Source: Pseudoduganella plicata
Lineage (GTDB): Bacteria; Pseudomonadota; Gammaproteobacteria; Burkholderiales; Burkholderiaceae_D
Direction: 5' to 3'
Assembly: GCF_004421005.1 (NCBI RefSeq)
Contig: NZ_CP038026.1
Coordinates: 4,526,001 to 4,590,000, forward strand
Length of the DNA stretch: 64,000 bases
Part shown: positions 8,636 through 16,150 of the stretch, piece after piece
Numbering within the stretch: the first letter of the stretch is position 1
How the letters are laid out: each line of letters starts with the position of its first letter
Made by a program: the position numbers and the translations under genes
Notes under the pieces: generated by a model
Database searches by the model: none
Seen by the model: the letters and a program-made list of their open reading frames with translations, nothing else
Told to the model about the DNA's origin: nothing

Positions 8636-9406
8636 TCAGCGGGCGTAGTCGATGATCAGCGGTGCGTGATCGGAGAACTTCTCGTCCTTGTAGACGGCTA
8701 CCGTCTGCGCGCAGCCGGCAATGCCGGGCGTGGCGACGTGGTAGTCGATGCGCCAGCCCACGTTCTTCGCGTAAGCCTGGCCGCGGTTGCTCCACCACGT
8801 GTACTGTTCGGGTCGGGGATCCAGGCCGCGGTGCACGTCCACATAGCCCACTTCATCGAACACGCGCGTCAGCCACGCCCGTTCTTCCGGCAGGAAGCCG
8901 GAATTCTTGACGTTGCCCTTCCAGTTTTTCAGATCGATTTCCTTGTGCGCGATATTCCAGTCGCCGCAGATGACGACTTCGCGGCCCTCCGCACGCAGCT
9001 GTGCCAGGTGCGGCAGGAACAGTTCCATGAAACGGAACTTCGCTTCCTGGCGTTCCGGCGACGACGAGCCGGATGGGCAGTAGACGGAGATGATGGTCAG
9101 GTCGCCGAAGTCGGCGCGCACGTAGCGGCCTTCCGCGTCGAACTCGGGACTGCCGAAACCGATCTTCACCGCGTCAGGCGCCAGCCTGCTGTAGATGCCG
9201 GTGCCGGAGTAGCCCTTCTTTTCCGCGTAGTGGAAGTGGCCGTGGTAGCCGTGCGGGTTCAGGAACTCTTCCGTCATGTCGGCGGCCTGCGCCTTGAGCT
9301 CCTGCACGCAGATGAAATCGGCCGACTGTGTCGCCATCCAGTTGAAGAAGCCCTTCTTGGAAGCGGAGCGGATTCCATTCAGGTTGGCGGAGATGATTTT
9401 TGGCAT
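8636..9406 (-). CDS. xthA: Exodeoxyribonuclease III
   Basis: A 256-residue AP endonuclease/3'-5' exonuclease of the ExoIII family, acting in base-excision repair. The N-terminus MPKIISANLNGIRSA holds the conserved Asn8, Glu36 in CVQELKAQ binds the metal, CGDWNIAH carries the catalytic Asp-Asn pair and SDHAPLIIDY at the end gives the conserved Asp-His. Length and motif order are full. It is divergent from pyrE with only 40 bases between the start codons, so the two promoters must overlap in this short space. It converges with the pseudouridine synthase gene. Confidence 0.96.
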   Translation of the reverse strand: MPKIISANLNGIRSASKKGFFNWMATQSADFICVQELKAQAADMTEEFLNPHGYHGHFHYAEKKGYSGTGIYSRLAPDAVKIGFGSPEFDAEGRYVRADFGDLTIISVYCPSGSSSPERQEAKFRFMELFLPHLAQLRAEGREVVICGDWNIAHKEIDLKNWKGNVKNSGFLPEERAWLTRVFDEVGYVDVHRGLDPRPEQYTWWSNRGQAYAKNVGWRIDYHVATPGIAGCAQTVAVYKDEKFSDHAPLIIDYAR

Positions 9407-9446
9407 AGATTAAAATAACGGCACTTATCGTACAAGGACCGGCAAT

Positions 9447-10103
9447 ATGAACAATTTAAGGCAGCAGTTTATCGCGTTTTCCGTCTCGGCGGGGGTGCTC
9501 AGGTTCGGCGAATTCATGACCAAGGCAGGCCGCAAGTCGCCGTATTTCTTCAACGCGGGCCTGTTCCATGACGGCGCCACGCTGGCCCGCGTGGCCGACT
9601 TCTATGCCCAGACGCTGCTCGACTCGGGCGTCGAATTCGACATGCTGTTCGGCCCCGCGTACAAGGGCATCACGCTCGCTTCGGCCACGTCGATGGCGCT
9701 GGCCGCCAAGGGCCGCAACGTCTCCTTCGCCTACAACCGCAAGGAAGCCAAGGATCATGGCGAAGGCGGCACCCTGGTCGGCGCGAAGCTGCAGGGCAAG
9801 GTCGTCATCGTCGACGACGTGATTTCGGCCGGCACCTCGGTGCGCGAATCGGTCGAGATGATCCGCGCCGCCGGCGCAGAGCCGTGCGCCGTGCTGATCG
9901 CGCTGGACCGGATGGAACGGGGCGGCAAGGACGGCCAGATGTCCGAGTTCTCGGCCGTGCAGGAAGTGAGCCGGAACTACGGCATCCCCGTCATCTCCAT
10001 CGGCAGTCTGGCCGACTTGTTCGGCTACCTGGCGGCCGACCCCGCGCTGGCCGAACATAAGGCGGCGGTGGAAGCGTATCGCAGCCAGTACGGCATCGCG
10101 TAA
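9447..10103 (+). CDS. pyrE: Orotate phosphoribosyltransferase
   Basis: A 218-residue enzyme that joins orotate to PRPP to give OMP in pyrimidine synthesis. The PRPP-binding signature VVIVDDVISAGTSVRES is complete (about residues 112-128). Upstream landmarks are GRKSPYFFNAGLF and MLFGPAYKGITLA, the dimer and orotate-site loops. Length is normal for the family. It is divergent from xthA and stands apart from other pyr genes in this window. The next gene starts 65 bases after its stop. Confidence 0.97.
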   Translation: MNNLRQQFIAFSVSAGVLRFGEFMTKAGRKSPYFFNAGLFHDGATLARVADFYAQTLLDSGVEFDMLFGPAYKGITLASATSMALAAKGRNVSFAYNRKEAKDHGEGGTLVGAKLQGKVVIVDDVISAGTSVRESVEMIRAAGAEPCAVLIALDRMERGGKDGQMSEFSAVQEVSRNYGIPVISIGSLADLFGYLAADPALAEHKAAVEAYRSQYGIA

Positions 10104-10168
10104 TGGCACAAGGCGGGCCGGATGTGATTAAATGGAACTACAGAAACTATGTTGATCGTGGAGACGCC

Positions 10169-10534
10169 ATGAATATCGCAACGCTGAAAGTGTACGGCGA
10201 CGAACACACGCTGGACGACGTACGCGACGGCCTGCCTACCGAACCGGATAGCAGCTGGCGCAAAGGGGATGCGCGGCCGGACGGGCGCGTGCGCATCGAT
10301 TCCGGCTTCACCGTCAATCTGGGCCAGGACGAAAATCCGGACGCGCTGCTGCGCCACCTGCGCGCCTGGCTGCACGAATGCGAGGCGCGCGGCATCACGT
10401 TCGATGTGCCCCCGATCGCCGCCGAACTGCGCATCGCCATGGTCACCGCCGCCCCCGGCGAAACGCTGGACTTCTCCATTGCCGACCTGACGCTGCTGGT
10501 CAATATGGGCATCACGCTCAGCATCTCCCGGTGA
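10169..10534 (+). CDS. DUF4279-like protein
   Basis: A 121-residue soluble protein beginning MNIATLKVYGDEHTLDDV. The layout, an opening strand, then GLPTEPDSSWRKGD, then RIDSGFTVNL, resembles DUF4279 proteins (function unknown), but I recognise this by pattern only. ATG 10169 has a GGAG at 10160-10163; the open frame also runs back to 10103 without a better start. Its stop overlaps the GTG start of the following membrane protein (GTGA at 10531-10534). It opens a run of overlapping genes leading to an Lgt-like protein and a Tes-like radical SAM enzyme, so it may belong to that group. No catalytic motif is visible. Confidence 0.7.
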   Translation: MNIATLKVYGDEHTLDDVRDGLPTEPDSSWRKGDARPDGRVRIDSGFTVNLGQDENPDALLRHLRAWLHECEARGITFDVPPIAAELRIAMVTAAPGETLDFSIADLTLLVNMGITLSISR

Positions 10535-10758
10535 CGCGGCCTTTGCTGCCCGTGCTGGGCCGGATGCTGCTGACGGCACTGCTGCTGTTCCTGATCCTGA
10601 TCGTCGGTTTCTATACCTTGTATGGCGCGCTGTTCGCCCTCGACGGCGGGCAGGGCTGGGGGACGCTGATCTGGATGGCGTTCGGCGGCGGCATCGTCTT
10701 CCTTTTGGGCTGGTGGATTTCCCGACTGTGGTTGCGCAAGAAAGCGGTGTGGCGATGA
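10531..10758 (+). CDS. Small two-span membrane protein
   Basis: A 75-residue protein starting at a GTG that overlaps the previous stop. It begins VTRPLLPVLGRMLLTALLLF, so the first membrane span covers about residues 10-35. A second span (WMAFGGGIVFLLGWWISRLW) ends in a basic tail RKKAVWR. I do not recognise a family. Its stop overlaps the ATG of the next small membrane gene (ATGA at 10755-10758). The double overlap, upstream and downstream, is the best evidence that it is real and translated together with its neighbours. Confidence 0.65.
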   Translation: MTRPLLPVLGRMLLTALLLFLILIVGFYTLYGALFALDGGQGWGTLIWMAFGGGIVFLLGWWISRLWLRKKAVWR

Positions 10759-11036
10759 GTGCCGGGAACGACAATAACGAAACGGGGAGCGGCGCGGCCA
10801 GCGGCATCGTGCTGATTGCCAAGGCTGCTCTGACGGTCTTGCTGCTGTGCGTGCTGGTCGGCGGCGGCGTGTGCGGCATCTGCATGGGCGTAATGGACCT
10901 GAATGGGCCGCACAGCAACCCGAGCGAAGGCATGATGCTGATCTTCCTGACACTGGGAGGTATCGCCATCATCGGTTTCGTGCTGTGGCTGATGTGGTCG
11001 AAAAAGAAGCCGGTACCGCCGGAACCGGAGCAATGA
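10755..11036 (+). CDS. Small two-span membrane protein
   Basis: A 93-residue protein with a short polar N-terminus (MSAGNDNNETGSG), a first span around residues 17-46 containing Cys-Gly-Ile-Cys (GGVCGICMGVMD), a loop NGPHSNPSEG, a second span IFLTLGGIAIIGFVLWLMW, and a basic, proline-rich C-terminus KKKPVPPEPEQ. No family is recognised. The CxxC pair inside or at the edge of the first span is unusual and could be redox or metal related, but that is a guess. The start overlaps the previous stop and its stop overlaps the start of the Lgt-like gene (ATGA at 11033-11036). Confidence 0.68.
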   Translation: MSAGNDNNETGSGAASGIVLIAKAALTVLLLCVLVGGGVCGICMGVMDLNGPHSNPSEGMMLIFLTLGGIAIIGFVLWLMWSKKKPVPPEPEQ

Positions 11037-11794
11037 CGGGACCCGTCCTGTCGCCCGGCGCTGCCCAGTTGGCGCACCTGCTGTTCGAGTGGCTGGGTAT
11101 CGCCATCGGCGTGCAGCTGTACCGCTGGCAGCGCCGCCGCGCGGGCCAGCCGGCGATGCTGGAGCGGGGCTCGTTCGGCGTCGTGATCGGCTGCATCCTT
11201 GGTGCCGCCATCGGCAACAAGGCCGTGTTCTGGATCGAAATGCCGCAGCTGTGGGCCGGTACCGCTGTCGACTGGCGCGTGCTGGCCTCGGGCCAGTCCA
11301 TCGTCGGCGGGTTGCTGGGTGGATTGATCGGCGTGGAGGTGGCGAAAAAGCTCACCGGGATCACGCGTTCGACGGGCGACCAGTTCATCCTGCCGCTTGT
11401 CGCCGGCACCGTGGTGGGCCGCGTCGGCTGCTTCCTGGCCGGCCTGCATGACGGCACGTACGGCGTGGCCACCGCGCTGCCATGGGGGATGGATTTCGGC
11501 GATGGCGTGCCGCGTCATCCCACGCAGCTGTACGATATGCTCGTCGTGCTGGCGCTGGGCGCCGCGCTGTGGCACTGGCGCCGGCCGCTGGCGCGACAGA
11601 GCGGCCTGGCGTTCAAGCTGTACCTGTCCGGCTATCTGCTGTGGCGTCTCCTTGTCGACGGCATCAAGCCGCTGCCGTACGATTATGGCTTCGGCCTGTC
11701 GGGCATCCAGCTCGTGTGCATCGTGGCGCTGCTGTGTTACCTGCCAGCGCTGATCGGGCAATGCAGGGCGCATCGCCTTCCTGCCGCCAGTTGA
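11033..11794 (+). CDS. Lgt-family (prolipoprotein diacylglyceryl transferase-like) membrane protein
   Basis: A 253-residue polytopic membrane protein of the Lgt superfamily. Lgt-like landmarks are SGQSIVGGLLGGLIGVEV, GRVGCFLAGLHDGTYG, PWGMDF and RHPTQLYD. It differs from true Lgt: the segment that in Lgt carries the essential HGG histidine reads SGQSIVGG, and the Asn of the Lgt GRxGNF signature is Cys here, while the signature Arg is kept. So it is probably not the housekeeping Lgt but a paralogue with another acceptor or donor. It starts by overlapping the small membrane protein gene and stops 46 bases before the Tes-like radical SAM gene. Function is inferred as lipid or glycerol-phosphate handling only. 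Confidence 0.8.
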   Translation: MTGPVLSPGAAQLAHLLFEWLGIAIGVQLYRWQRRRAGQPAMLERGSFGVVIGCILGAAIGNKAVFWIEMPQLWAGTAVDWRVLASGQSIVGGLLGGLIGVEVAKKLTGITRSTGDQFILPLVAGTVVGRVGCFLAGLHDGTYGVATALPWGMDFGDGVPRHPTQLYDMLVVLALGAALWHWRRPLARQSGLAFKLYLSGYLLWRLLVDGIKPLPYDYGFGLSGIQLVCIVALLCYLPALIGQCRAHRLPAAS

Positions 11795-11840
11795 GGCGAC
11801 TTCAAACAACAATACCGGCGCCGCCGCGCACGACATTCCC

Positions 11841-13313
11841 ATGAGCCGCAAAACCCGTCCCTACCTGTTCTACGACACCACGACATCCGTCTGCTCCACT
11901 TGCCTGCATTCCGTCGAAGCCAAGATCCTGTTCAAGGACGACAAGGTGTACATGGACAAATGGTGCGGCGCACACGGCACCGAGCGGGTGCTGGTCAGCG
12001 ACGACGTGGAATACTACCGGCTGTGCCGCGAGGTGTTCGTCAAGCACCCGGAAATGCCGCAGCGGTTCAACACGAAGATGGAATACGGCTGTCCGTACGA
12101 CTGCGGCCTGTGTCCCGACCACATGCAGCACTCGTGCCTGTCGGTGGTCGAGATCACGGACAACTGCAACCTGAACTGCCCCGTATGCTATGCCGAAAGC
12201 GGCACGCACCGCGAGCGCCACAAGCCGTTCGACGAGGTGCTGCGCATGCTCGACGCCGTCGTCGCCAACGAAGGAGAGGCCGACGTGATGCAGCTGTCCG
12301 GCGGCGAACCCACGCTGCATCCGCAGTTCTGGGACATCCTCGACGCTGCCAAAGCGCGCCCCATCAAGCACGTCATGGTCAATACCAACGGCATCGTGCT
12401 GGCGCAGGACAGGGCATTCGTGCAGCGGCTGGCGAGCTACGCGCCCGGCATCGAGGTCTACCTGCAGTTCGATTCGCTGCGCGCCGAGGTGCACCGCGAA
12501 CTGCGCGGCGCGGACCTGTCGCGCATCCGCCGGCAGGCGCTGGACAATCTGAACGAGGCCGGCCTGTCCACCACCCTGGTCGTGACATTGAAAAAGGGGC
12601 TGAACGACGGCGAGATCGGCGCCATCATCGACTTCGCGCTGACGCAGCCGTGCGTGCGCGGCGTGACGTTGCAGCCGATCCAGGATGCCGGTCGCGTCGA
12701 GGACTACGATCCCCGCCTGCACCGGCTGACGGTATCGGAAATCCGCCGCAAGATCGCCGAACAGAGCGATCTGTTCACCTTGCAGGACGTCGTGCCGGTG
12801 CCCTGCAACCCCGACACGCTGGCAATGGCCTACGCCATCAAGACGCCCGAGCGCACGGTACCGCTGACGCGCTGGCTCGATCCGCAGACGCTGGTCGAAG
12901 GCAGCGGCAACACGATCGTGTTCGAGCGCGACGAAGGGCTGCGCGATGCCGTCAGGGACCAGGTCTTCAAGCTGTTCTCGACGAACCACTCGCCGGAGTC
13001 GCAGGCCAACTGCCTGTCGGAGCTGATGTGCTGCCTGCCGCTCGTCAGCGCGCCGTCGACGCTGCGCTACGACAATGTGTTCCGCGTGCTGATCGTCCAG
13101 TTCATGGATGCGTATTCGCTGGACGTGCGGGCGCTGAAAAAATCCTGCATCCACTTCGCCCAGCCGGACGGCAAGATGGTGCCGTTCGAAAGCTACAACC
13201 TGCTGTACCGCGACGGGCGCAAGCTGACGTCGATCCGCGCCAGCATCGCCCAACAGTTTGCGCAGCGGCGCAGCCCTGCCTCGATTCCCATCCACGCAGT
13301 CACGACGGAGTGA
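11841..13313 (+). CDS. Radical SAM enzyme resembling tetraether lipid synthase (Tes/COG1964)
   Basis: A 490-residue radical SAM enzyme. The cluster-binding triad is Cys109, Cys113 and Cys116 (CNLNCPVC), followed by the SAM motif SGGEPTLHPQF. The N-terminus has extra metal sites: Cys18-x-x-Cys21 and WCGAHG (Cys42), then GCPYDCGLCPDH (Cys84, Cys88, Cys91) and Cys99. Near the C-terminus are a Cys-rich patch (Cys391, Cys397, Cys398) and SCIHFAQPDGKMVPFESYN with Cys436. This order matches what I know of the COG1964 family of archaeal Tes (MJ0619, about 500 residues), which couples lipid chains carbon-to-carbon. The substrate here is unknown. It sits between an Lgt-like gene and an alpha/beta hydrolase gene. 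No clear ribosome binding site precedes the ATG. Confidence 0.85.
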   Translation: MSRKTRPYLFYDTTTSVCSTCLHSVEAKILFKDDKVYMDKWCGAHGTERVLVSDDVEYYRLCREVFVKHPEMPQRFNTKMEYGCPYDCGLCPDHMQHSCLSVVEITDNCNLNCPVCYAESGTHRERHKPFDEVLRMLDAVVANEGEADVMQLSGGEPTLHPQFWDILDAAKARPIKHVMVNTNGIVLAQDRAFVQRLASYAPGIEVYLQFDSLRAEVHRELRGADLSRIRRQALDNLNEAGLSTTLVVTLKKGLNDGEIGAIIDFALTQPCVRGVTLQPIQDAGRVEDYDPRLHRLTVSEIRRKIAEQSDLFTLQDVVPVPCNPDTLAMAYAIKTPERTVPLTRWLDPQTLVEGSGNTIVFERDEGLRDAVRDQVFKLFSTNHSPESQANCLSELMCCLPLVSAPSTLRYDNVFRVLIVQFMDAYSLDVRALKKSCIHFAQPDGKMVPFESYNLLYRDGRKLTSIRASIAQQFAQRRSPASIPIHAVTTE

Positions 13314-13320
13314 CGCCACC

Positions 13321-14172
13321 ATGCAGTTTTCCGAAGACCGTATCGACACCTTTGCCGGGCGCGCCGGCGCCGCCCGCACCATTCATATCTGGCAGCCCAA
13401 CGCACCGCGTGCCGTCCTGCTGGCGCTGCACGGCGGCATGGCGCATGCCGGCGACTGGGTCACGCCCGCGCTGTACTTCCGCGAGCGCGGCATCGCCACG
13501 GTCGCGTACGACCTGTGCGGCCACGGCGGGGGGCCGCGGGCCGACGTGCCGGATTTCGACGTGTTTCTCGAAGAGACCGCGCTGTTTCTCGACTGGGTGC
13601 GCAGCGCGCATCCGGGCCTGCCGATCTTCGTCATCGGCCACTCGATGGGGGCGCTGATCGCCACGAAGCTCGGCCTGCAACTGCCGCCCGGCGCGGTCCA
13701 GGGTTTCATCCTGTCGTCGCCATATTATGTGAATGCCATCCCCGTGGCGGCACCGCTGCGCGCGATGGGGGCCGTGCTGGAACGGCTGGCACCAACGATG
13801 AAGGTGCCGCTGGCACCGCTGACGGACGTGCTGACGCATGACCCAGATATCACCGCGCGTCATCACCGCGACGAGGCCAGGGGCGTGCGCGCCAGTGAGC
13901 TGACGATACGCTTCGGCCAGGCGTTACAGCGGGCGCAGCGCGGCCTGTCGCTGGCCGGCTGGTCGCATCCGCTCTACGTCGTGCTGGCCGGACAGGACCG
14001 GTTGGCCGACACGGCGGCGAGTACCCGGTTGCTGGCGGCCGTGCCGGCGCACCTGCTGACCTGCCGCACGGAGCCGGGCAATTATCACGAGAACTTCAAT
14101 GAGGTGAATCGTGTCGAACTGTTTGCCGACATCGCCCGCTGGATCGAAGCGCATCTGCTGTCGCGGGGTTGA
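13321..14172 (+). CDS. Alpha/beta hydrolase, monoacylglycerol lipase-like
   Basis: A 283-residue serine hydrolase starting 7 bases after the radical SAM stop. The nucleophile elbow is GHSMG (FVIGHSMGALIATKLGL), the oxyanion region is LALHGGMAHAG, and the triad is completed by an aspartate in VVLAGQDRLAD and a histidine in GNYHENFNE. There is no signal peptide. The fold and the lid segment resemble lysophospholipases and monoacylglycerol lipases (PldB/YtpA-like). Position suggests it acts on a lipid product or precursor of the radical SAM and Lgt-like pair; this is inference. An earlier in-frame start at 13258 lies inside the radical SAM gene and is less likely. Confidence 0.88.
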   Translation: MQFSEDRIDTFAGRAGAARTIHIWQPNAPRAVLLALHGGMAHAGDWVTPALYFRERGIATVAYDLCGHGGGPRADVPDFDVFLEETALFLDWVRSAHPGLPIFVIGHSMGALIATKLGLQLPPGAVQGFILSSPYYVNAIPVAAPLRAMGAVLERLAPTMKVPLAPLTDVLTHDPDITARHHRDEARGVRASELTIRFGQALQRAQRGLSLAGWSHPLYVVLAGQDRLADTAASTRLLAAVPAHLLTCRTEPGNYHENFNEVNRVELFADIARWIEAHLLSRG

Positions 14173-14296
14173 CCCGCCGTTCTGTGGCGATTGCCGCGCG
14201 TTGTAACGATTGGTTAAGCACCCCACAGTGCGCGGCGCCCGTCTTGGCTACCATCGGCACATCGCAATGCCAACCAGGCCAATGAAGGAGCACAGC

Positions 14297-14815
14297 ATGG
14301 ATTCGATCAATCGCAACCAGCCGGAAGAGAATCACCGCAACCTGTCGGGCGCACCCGCCGTTCGCCAGATCAAGGATATCGTCGACACGGCCAAGAGCTG
14401 TTTCTTCGTCACCGCACACGGCGTGCGGCCGATGTCGGTGCAGAAGGTGGACGACGGCGGCAATCTGTGGTTCCTCAGCGCCAGCGACAGCCACAAGGAC
14501 GAGGACATCGCCGCCAGCCCCGTCGTGCGCCTGTACTTCCAGGGCTCGCCCCATTCGCATTTCCTGTACCTGGACGGTCTCGCCTCGTTGTCGAAGGACC
14601 CCGCCAAGATCCACGAACTGTGGAGTCCCGAACTGAAGACGTGGTTCACGGAAGGCGAGAAGGACCCGCGCATCGACGTCATCAAGGTCGCGCCCACGTC
14701 CGGCTACTACTGGGACAACAAGCACGGCAATCTGGTCTCGGGCATCAAGATCATGGTCGGCGCCGCGATCGGCGTGACCTTGGACGATTCTATCGAGGGG
14801 ACGATCCAGCCGTAA
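14297..14815 (+). CDS. Pyridoxamine 5'-phosphate oxidase-fold protein (general stress protein 26-like)
   Basis: A 172-residue protein of the flavin-binding split-barrel fold. Segments SCFFVTAHGVRPMSVQKVD, LWFLSASDSHKDEDI and VVRLYFQG fit the general-stress protein 26/PPOX-like group, which binds flavin or related cofactors. ATG 14297 has AAGGAG at 14285-14290, 6 bases upstream, a strong start. The C-terminus ends IEGTIQP. The specific substrate is unknown. It lies downstream of the lipid-like cluster after a 124-base gap and is probably transcribed on its own. The frame-shifted DUF1176 gene coming from the other side would, as sequenced, read 109 bases into its 3' end. Confidence 0.85.
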   Translation: MDSINRNQPEENHRNLSGAPAVRQIKDIVDTAKSCFFVTAHGVRPMSVQKVDDGGNLWFLSASDSHKDEDIAASPVVRLYFQGSPHSHFLYLDGLASLSKDPAKIHELWSPELKTWFTEGEKDPRIDVIKVAPTSGYYWDNKHGNLVSGIKIMVGAAIGVTLDDSIEGTIQP

Positions 14816-14840
14816 GGACGCTGCCGCCGCCGTTGCCGCT

Positions 14841-14904
14841 GGGGTCTGTCCCCGTAAGGGACGGCGTCCGAGGCAGTTGTTGGCGTCATCAGGGGACTGG
14901 CCCC
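14841..14904. repeat. Hairpin repeat element A (GGGGACTG/GTCCCC type)
   Basis: Two small inverted repeats lie between the convergent genes. The first is GTCCC (14848-14852) with GGGAC (14858-14862) inside GGGGTCTGTCCCC. The second is GGGGACTGGCCCC at 14892-14904. The wording resembles the other dispersed hairpins of this window near 26.9, 44.6 and 59.7 kb. It may act as a bidirectional transcription end; there is no T-run. Confidence 0.5.
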
Positions 14905-14935
14905 GGTTTTCAGCCTGCGTCCCCAACAACCAGCG

Positions 14936-15984
14936 CTACTTCCCCGGCGCACCGCACTGACAAACGTCGGCAAATGCCACGGCCCGCCCGGCGCCACAAG
15001 CCGGCACATGCCGGTCGTCTCGGACAGCGTCTGCGCGAAGCGTTCGCCGGTCCAGACCCACTGCTCGCGCGCCCAGCAGTCGCCCAGGCCGCGGCCCTTT
15101 TGTCCGGCCGTGATCGTCCCGTTGGCGTAGTTCGACGCCTGGTCCGTCACCAGCTCCGGCGCATAGGGCGGCTGCGCATTGATGACCCAGTACCCGGTTC
15201 CCCCGTTGTAGGCGCCCGTCCAGCACCCTGTCGACACCAGCAGCTTGCCCGGTGCCAGCTTCTCTACCGCCAGTTCCGTTTTGCCGCCGGCTGCCAGGCC
15301 CTCGCATTCGCCGTCGTCGAACCCCTTGCGCAACTCGGCCAACAGGGGCTTGATGGCCTCGCGCGGCAGGCTGGCCTTGCCCTTGACTACCGGCGCGGCC
15401 ACGATGACGGGCGCGGGCAGGGCGGGCAGTACGGTGTCCTCGGCCTTGGTGCCCTTGCGAACCAGTGCACCGGCCGTGCCCACGCGGCCCTGGAACTCGT
15501 CCATTTTCAGCAGCACGGCGGTGGCGCCGGCGCCGGACAAGGACCAGCTGCCGCCGCGGTTCGACCATTTCGGCGTGCCCGTTTTTGTCAGCGCGTCGAT
15601 CAGCGCGTCCGTCTGCTCGCGCGACAGCGCGCCCGTCAGCGTCTTCGGATCGATGCGAACGGTGCCGAGCGTGCGCGTGTCGATCTTCATCGTCGTCACG
15701 CCTGCTTTGGCGGCACTGGCGCGGTCGTCTTCGCTGTAGGAACCCAGCTGGACCTCGGCCGTTACCGGCTGGCCAGGGCCGGCCTTGCGGGTCAGCAGGA
15801 CGGACACCGCCGCTTCCTCGCGCTCTTCGGCGTGGTAGCCGGCGGCGCGGCACGTGCGGGTGTTATCGCAAGCCAGTTCCCAGTCCTTGTGCGTGAAGCC
15901 CACGTCGGGCGGCTCGGCCGCGGTGGCGCTGGTGGCGGCAAGCAGCAATGCTGCCCGGAGGAGGGCTTGTCGGGCAAAAGTCAT
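14936..15984 (-). CDS. DUF1176 protein with apparent C-terminal frameshift
   Basis: A secreted protein starting MTFARQALLRAALLLAATSATAAEP, a clear signal peptide. The body (ELACDNTRTCRAAGY, SLSGAGATAVLLKMDEFQGR, LVSTGCWTGAYNGGTGYW, TTGMCRLVAPGGPWHLPTF) is typical of DUF1176, a periplasmic family of unknown function with conserved Cys pairs. As sequenced the frame does not stop after LPTFVSAVRRG but continues to 14707, overlapping the convergent gene. The G-run (C-run 14942-14945 on the plus strand) has four bases; five would give VRRGK and a stop at 14936-14938. I therefore give the natural end as 14936. Whether this is a real mutation or a sequence error cannot be told. Confidence 0.75.
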
Positions 15985-16105
15985 GGGGCGGTCCGGCAGT
16001 TTGTAACAAAGTCTCATCGGGCGGCATGATACTCCCATGTGGCGGCCCGAATTCTCCCCAATAGTCACACTCGCCGGCTCCTGGGCACGCTGCGTGTAAA
16101 AGCGC

Positions 16106-16130
16106 GTAAAAAAAGGCGCCGCGGCGCCTT
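16106..16130 (-). terminator. Intrinsic terminator of gatCAB
   Basis: On the minus strand the palindrome AAGGCGCC-GC-GGCGCCTT (16113-16130) is followed by a run of seven T (plus-strand A-run 16108-16114). It lies just downstream of the gatB stop and ends that operon. Confidence 0.85.
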
Positions 16131-16150
16131 CTTTCGGAAGAGGGCAGGTA

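Noticed and set aside
10103..10168. Earlier start of the DUF4279-like gene overlapping pyrE
   Set aside because: The text before MNIATLKVYG does not look like family sequence, and ATG 10169 has a GGAG at the right distance.
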